Part shown: piece by piece, positions 58,897-60,798 of the stretch
Position numbering within the stretch: position 1 is the stretch's first letter
Layout of the letters: every line of letters begins with the position of its first letter
NCBI RefSeq assembly: GCF_002885955.2
Contig: NZ_POQS01000001.1
Location: 659,804 to 720,601 of the forward strand
Direction: 5' to 3'
From: Achromobacter pulmonis
Lineage (GTDB): Bacteria > Pseudomonadota > Gammaproteobacteria > Burkholderiales > Burkholderiaceae_B
Length of the DNA stretch: 60,798 bases
Program-made: the position numbers and the translations under genes
Notes under the pieces: generated by a model
What the model saw: the letters and a program-made list of their open reading frames with translations, nothing else
What the model was told of the DNA's origin: nothing
Database searches by the model: none

Positions 58897-60092
58897 GGAA
58901 GGTCTGAAGAACTCGATTTCAAACATCCAAAAATCGACCTCATGACCAAAGTATTCAAAAATGGTTAAAAACTGCTCAAATCATCGCCACTTTCGGGTTG
59001 TTTGCACCCCGATCAGGCCCGTTTTCGGGCCTGTTGGCGCTTTTTGGGCGCACTTACCCTGCCACCGCCGTCAACGGGCGGCGTGCCATCCAGATATTGG
59101 ACAGCGTAAACAACATTTTCAAATGCGCAGTGTTCTTGGCCAGTCCACGGAATCTGACTTTACGAAACCCGAATTGGCATTTGATGACACGAAACGGATG
59201 CTCAACCTTGGCTCGAAGACTGGATTTGGCCCGCTCAATGTTTTGCGTCAAACGATCAATTGCGCTGTTACCCAAGGCGCGCCGTTTGCCGGGGCGCATG
59301 GCAATGTGCCAGGTTACGTCACGCCCTTGGTGCTCGGGTCGTTTGTCTACGCCTTGATAACCGGCATCGCCAAAAGCCAACGTTTCTTCACCATGCAGCA
59401 ACGCAGCCGCCTGAGTAACATCATGCTCATTGGCAGCGGTGCCCACCACCGTGTGGACCAGCCCGCTGTGAAGATCAACCCCAATGTGGGCCTTCATCCC
59501 AAAGTGCCACTGGTTTCCCTTTTTGGTCTGATGCATCTCGGGGTCCCGCGTGCCGCTGGCGTTCTTGGTCGAGCTGGGTGCATCGATAATTGTGGCGTCC
59601 ACAATGGTGCCTTTGCGCACCTGAATGCCTTGATCCTGCAACAGCAGGTTGACCGCCTCAAGCGCTTGGTCGGCAATGTTGTGCTGCTCGAGCAGATGAC
59701 GGAAGTTCAAAATGGTGGTCTCGTCCGGCACACGACCTCCAGGCAGTTTGGCAAACTGGCGCATCGAAAAGCTGTCGTACAGCGTCTCTTCCATGGCCGG
59801 GTCCGACAGCGAAAACCACAGTTGCATGAAGTAGATGCGCAGCATCGTTTCCAGCGGATACGGTGGACGACCGATGCCCGGTTTGGGGTAATGCGGATCG
59901 ACCAGATCGGCAAAGAGCTTCCACGGCACCGCACGCTCCATCTTGGCCAGAAACTTCTCACGGCGCGTTTTCTTGCGTTTGCCAACGTACTCGGCTTCGG
60001 AAAAACTCAACTGGCTCATCGGGTTCACTCGGATCGGACTGTTTTCAATAACTTATATTCTGACAGGTTCGTTGGACTTGTTCAGAGGTTCC
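58897..60092 (-). mobile_element. IS5-family element, copy B
   Basis: 1196 bp with the same ends as copy A (GGAAGGTCTGAA... / ...TTCAGAGGTTCC) and the same orientation. It is flanked by CTTC (58893-58896 and 60093-60096), which departs from the YTAR target rule. Each copy has its own matching duplication, so both arrived by separate transposition events. Confidence 0.96.
59054..60028 (-). CDS. IS5-family transposase (copy B)
   Basis: A 324-residue DDE transposase identical in amino-acid sequence to copy A at 51396-52370, with all catalytic regions intact. The identity indicates recent spread within this genome. Confidence 0.96.
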   Translation of the reverse strand: MNPMSQLSFSEAEYVGKRKKTRREKFLAKMERAVPWKLFADLVDPHYPKPGIGRPPYPLETMLRIYFMQLWFSLSDPAMEETLYDSFSMRQFAKLPGGRVPDETTILNFRHLLEQHNIADQALEAVNLLLQDQGIQVRKGTIVDATIIDAPSSTKNASGTRDPEMHQTKKGNQWHFGMKAHIGVDLHSGLVHTVVGTAANEHDVTQAAALLHGEETLAFGDAGYQGVDKRPEHQGRDVTWHIAMRPGKRRALGNSAIDRLTQNIERAKSSLRAKVEHPFRVIKCQFGFRKVRFRGLAKNTAHLKMLFTLSNIWMARRPLTAVAG

Positions 60093-60775
60093 CTTCGATC
60101 CGCTGACCGTGGGCAACTACGACCAGAACGCCTGGCTGCCGGCCGCCATGTCGCGCGTGCGCACCAACAACATGACCAAGTACGCCAATACCTTCGGCGA
60201 CCTGTCCATGGTGCTGTCGTGGGCCAACGGCGAAGACTGGGACGACCACAAGGCCGGCCAGCAGTACGGCGCCAGCCTGCGCTACACCATCGGCCAGCTG
60301 GGCCTGGGCGCGGCATACCAGCAGACCTACGCGGGCACCGATTCCGACCTGCGCCAGCGCGTCTGGAACCTGAACGCCTCGTACCAGTTCGACGGCGCCA
60401 AGCTGTTCGTCGGCTACTACAACGGCCGCGACGAAACCGGCTGGGTCAACGGCGTCATGGGCGGCACCACCACCGCCAACCTGGACCGCAAGGACAACGG
60501 CTACTTCGCCGGCGTAACGTGGCAGGCCACGCCGCGCTGGGCCATCACCGGCGCGGCCTACTTCGACCAGAGCAAGAACGTCGAGGAAGAAGGCGACAAG
60601 GGCAAGCGCTACGCGCTGGTCGCCGTGGCCGAGTACTCGCTGTCCAAGCGCTCGCAGCTGTACGGCACCGTGGACTGGAACAAGGTCAGCGACGCCGCCA
60701 GCGGCGAAATCGCCGGCAAGAGCAACCAGGTCGGCGCCGCCGTGGGCTTCCGCCACATCTTCTGATGTCTCTCGC

Positions 60776-60797
60776 GCCGGGCTCCGCGGAGCCCGGC
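60776..60797 (+). terminator. Hairpin after the porin gene
   Basis: GCCGGGCTCC and GGAGCCCGGC form a 10-bp dyad 11 bp after the porin stop. The window ends at 60798, so whether a U-run follows cannot be seen. Confidence 0.6.
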
Positions 60798-60798
60798 T

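Larger units (their letters stand above)
58495..60765 (+). pseudogene. Outer-membrane porin, interrupted by IS5 copy B
   Basis: The 5' part (58495-58896) encodes a signal peptide MKRITLSLALAGLGMAAGTASA and the start of a general porin (SVTLYGIADVSIRYLST, NSRWGLRGSEDLGGGNRAFF, FSRLAYVGLDGG). The 3' part (60097-60765) continues with DPLTVGNYDQNAWLP and ends VGAAVGFRHIF, the terminal phenylalanine expected for outer-membrane assembly. Removing the IS and one CTTC copy restores a 356-residue frame. This is the Neisseria/Bordetella-type trimeric porin family. The insertion falls after residue 134. The gene follows the TRAP operon. Confidence 0.95.

Overview
The window is a high-GC betaproteobacterial chromosome segment, best matched to Alcaligenaceae (Bordetella/Achromobacter). 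The pointers are several Bug-type solute receptors, the rph / yicC / gmk-rpoZ-spoT and glnA-ntrBC housekeeping neighbourhoods, and an ISL3-family element with the size, transposase length and 8-bp target duplication known for Bordetella IS1001. Species cannot be fixed from the sequence alone. No rRNA, tRNA, CRISPR array or prophage is visible.

Layout. 1-9.2 kb holds the end of a Bug receptor gene, ferredoxin-NADP reductase, an iron(III) ABC transporter (fbpABC-like) preceded by two Fur-box-like sites, a second Bug receptor, two pirins and a divergent LysR regulator. 9.2-15.3 kb holds the nitrogen control block ntrC-ntrB-glnA, with a textbook sigma-54 promoter and two NtrC sites, then hemW-rdgB. 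15.4-21.6 kb holds an EAL-CBS-GGDEF protein, a chemoreceptor whose 3' end overlaps it antisense, and an acyl-CoA dehydrogenase / MmgE-PrpD pair. rph and yicC (21.7-23.5 kb) diverge.

23.6-38.7 kb is a 15-kb accessory block between yicC and gmk. It contains an orphan antitoxin with a toxin remnant, a seven-gene L-fucose-type uptake and oxidation operon (CUT2 ABC transporter, L-fuconate dehydratase, lactonase, dehydrogenase, mutarotase), a Phd/VapC pair with a frameshifted toxin, a lysine-type permease, AMP nucleosidase, an NlpC/P60 hydrolase, an SDR, and a tsdBA-like thiosulfate dehydrogenase pair. gmk-rpoZ-spoT follows, but spoT is cut inside its hydrolase domain by an IS200-like element.

42.6-50.3 kb holds glnHPQ, a C45 acyltransferase/hydrolase, a fused 5-oxoprolinase and a MarR-like regulator. 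51.2-60.1 kb is a decay hotspot in which four insertions of three IS families hit neighbouring genes. Two identical IS5-type copies lie just upstream of nudC and inside a porin gene, an IS1001-like copy is in dctP, and an IS256-family copy is in dctQ. Exact target duplications allow each ancestral gene to be rebuilt. A TRAP transporter and its neighbouring porin have therefore both been lost, while dctM remains open.
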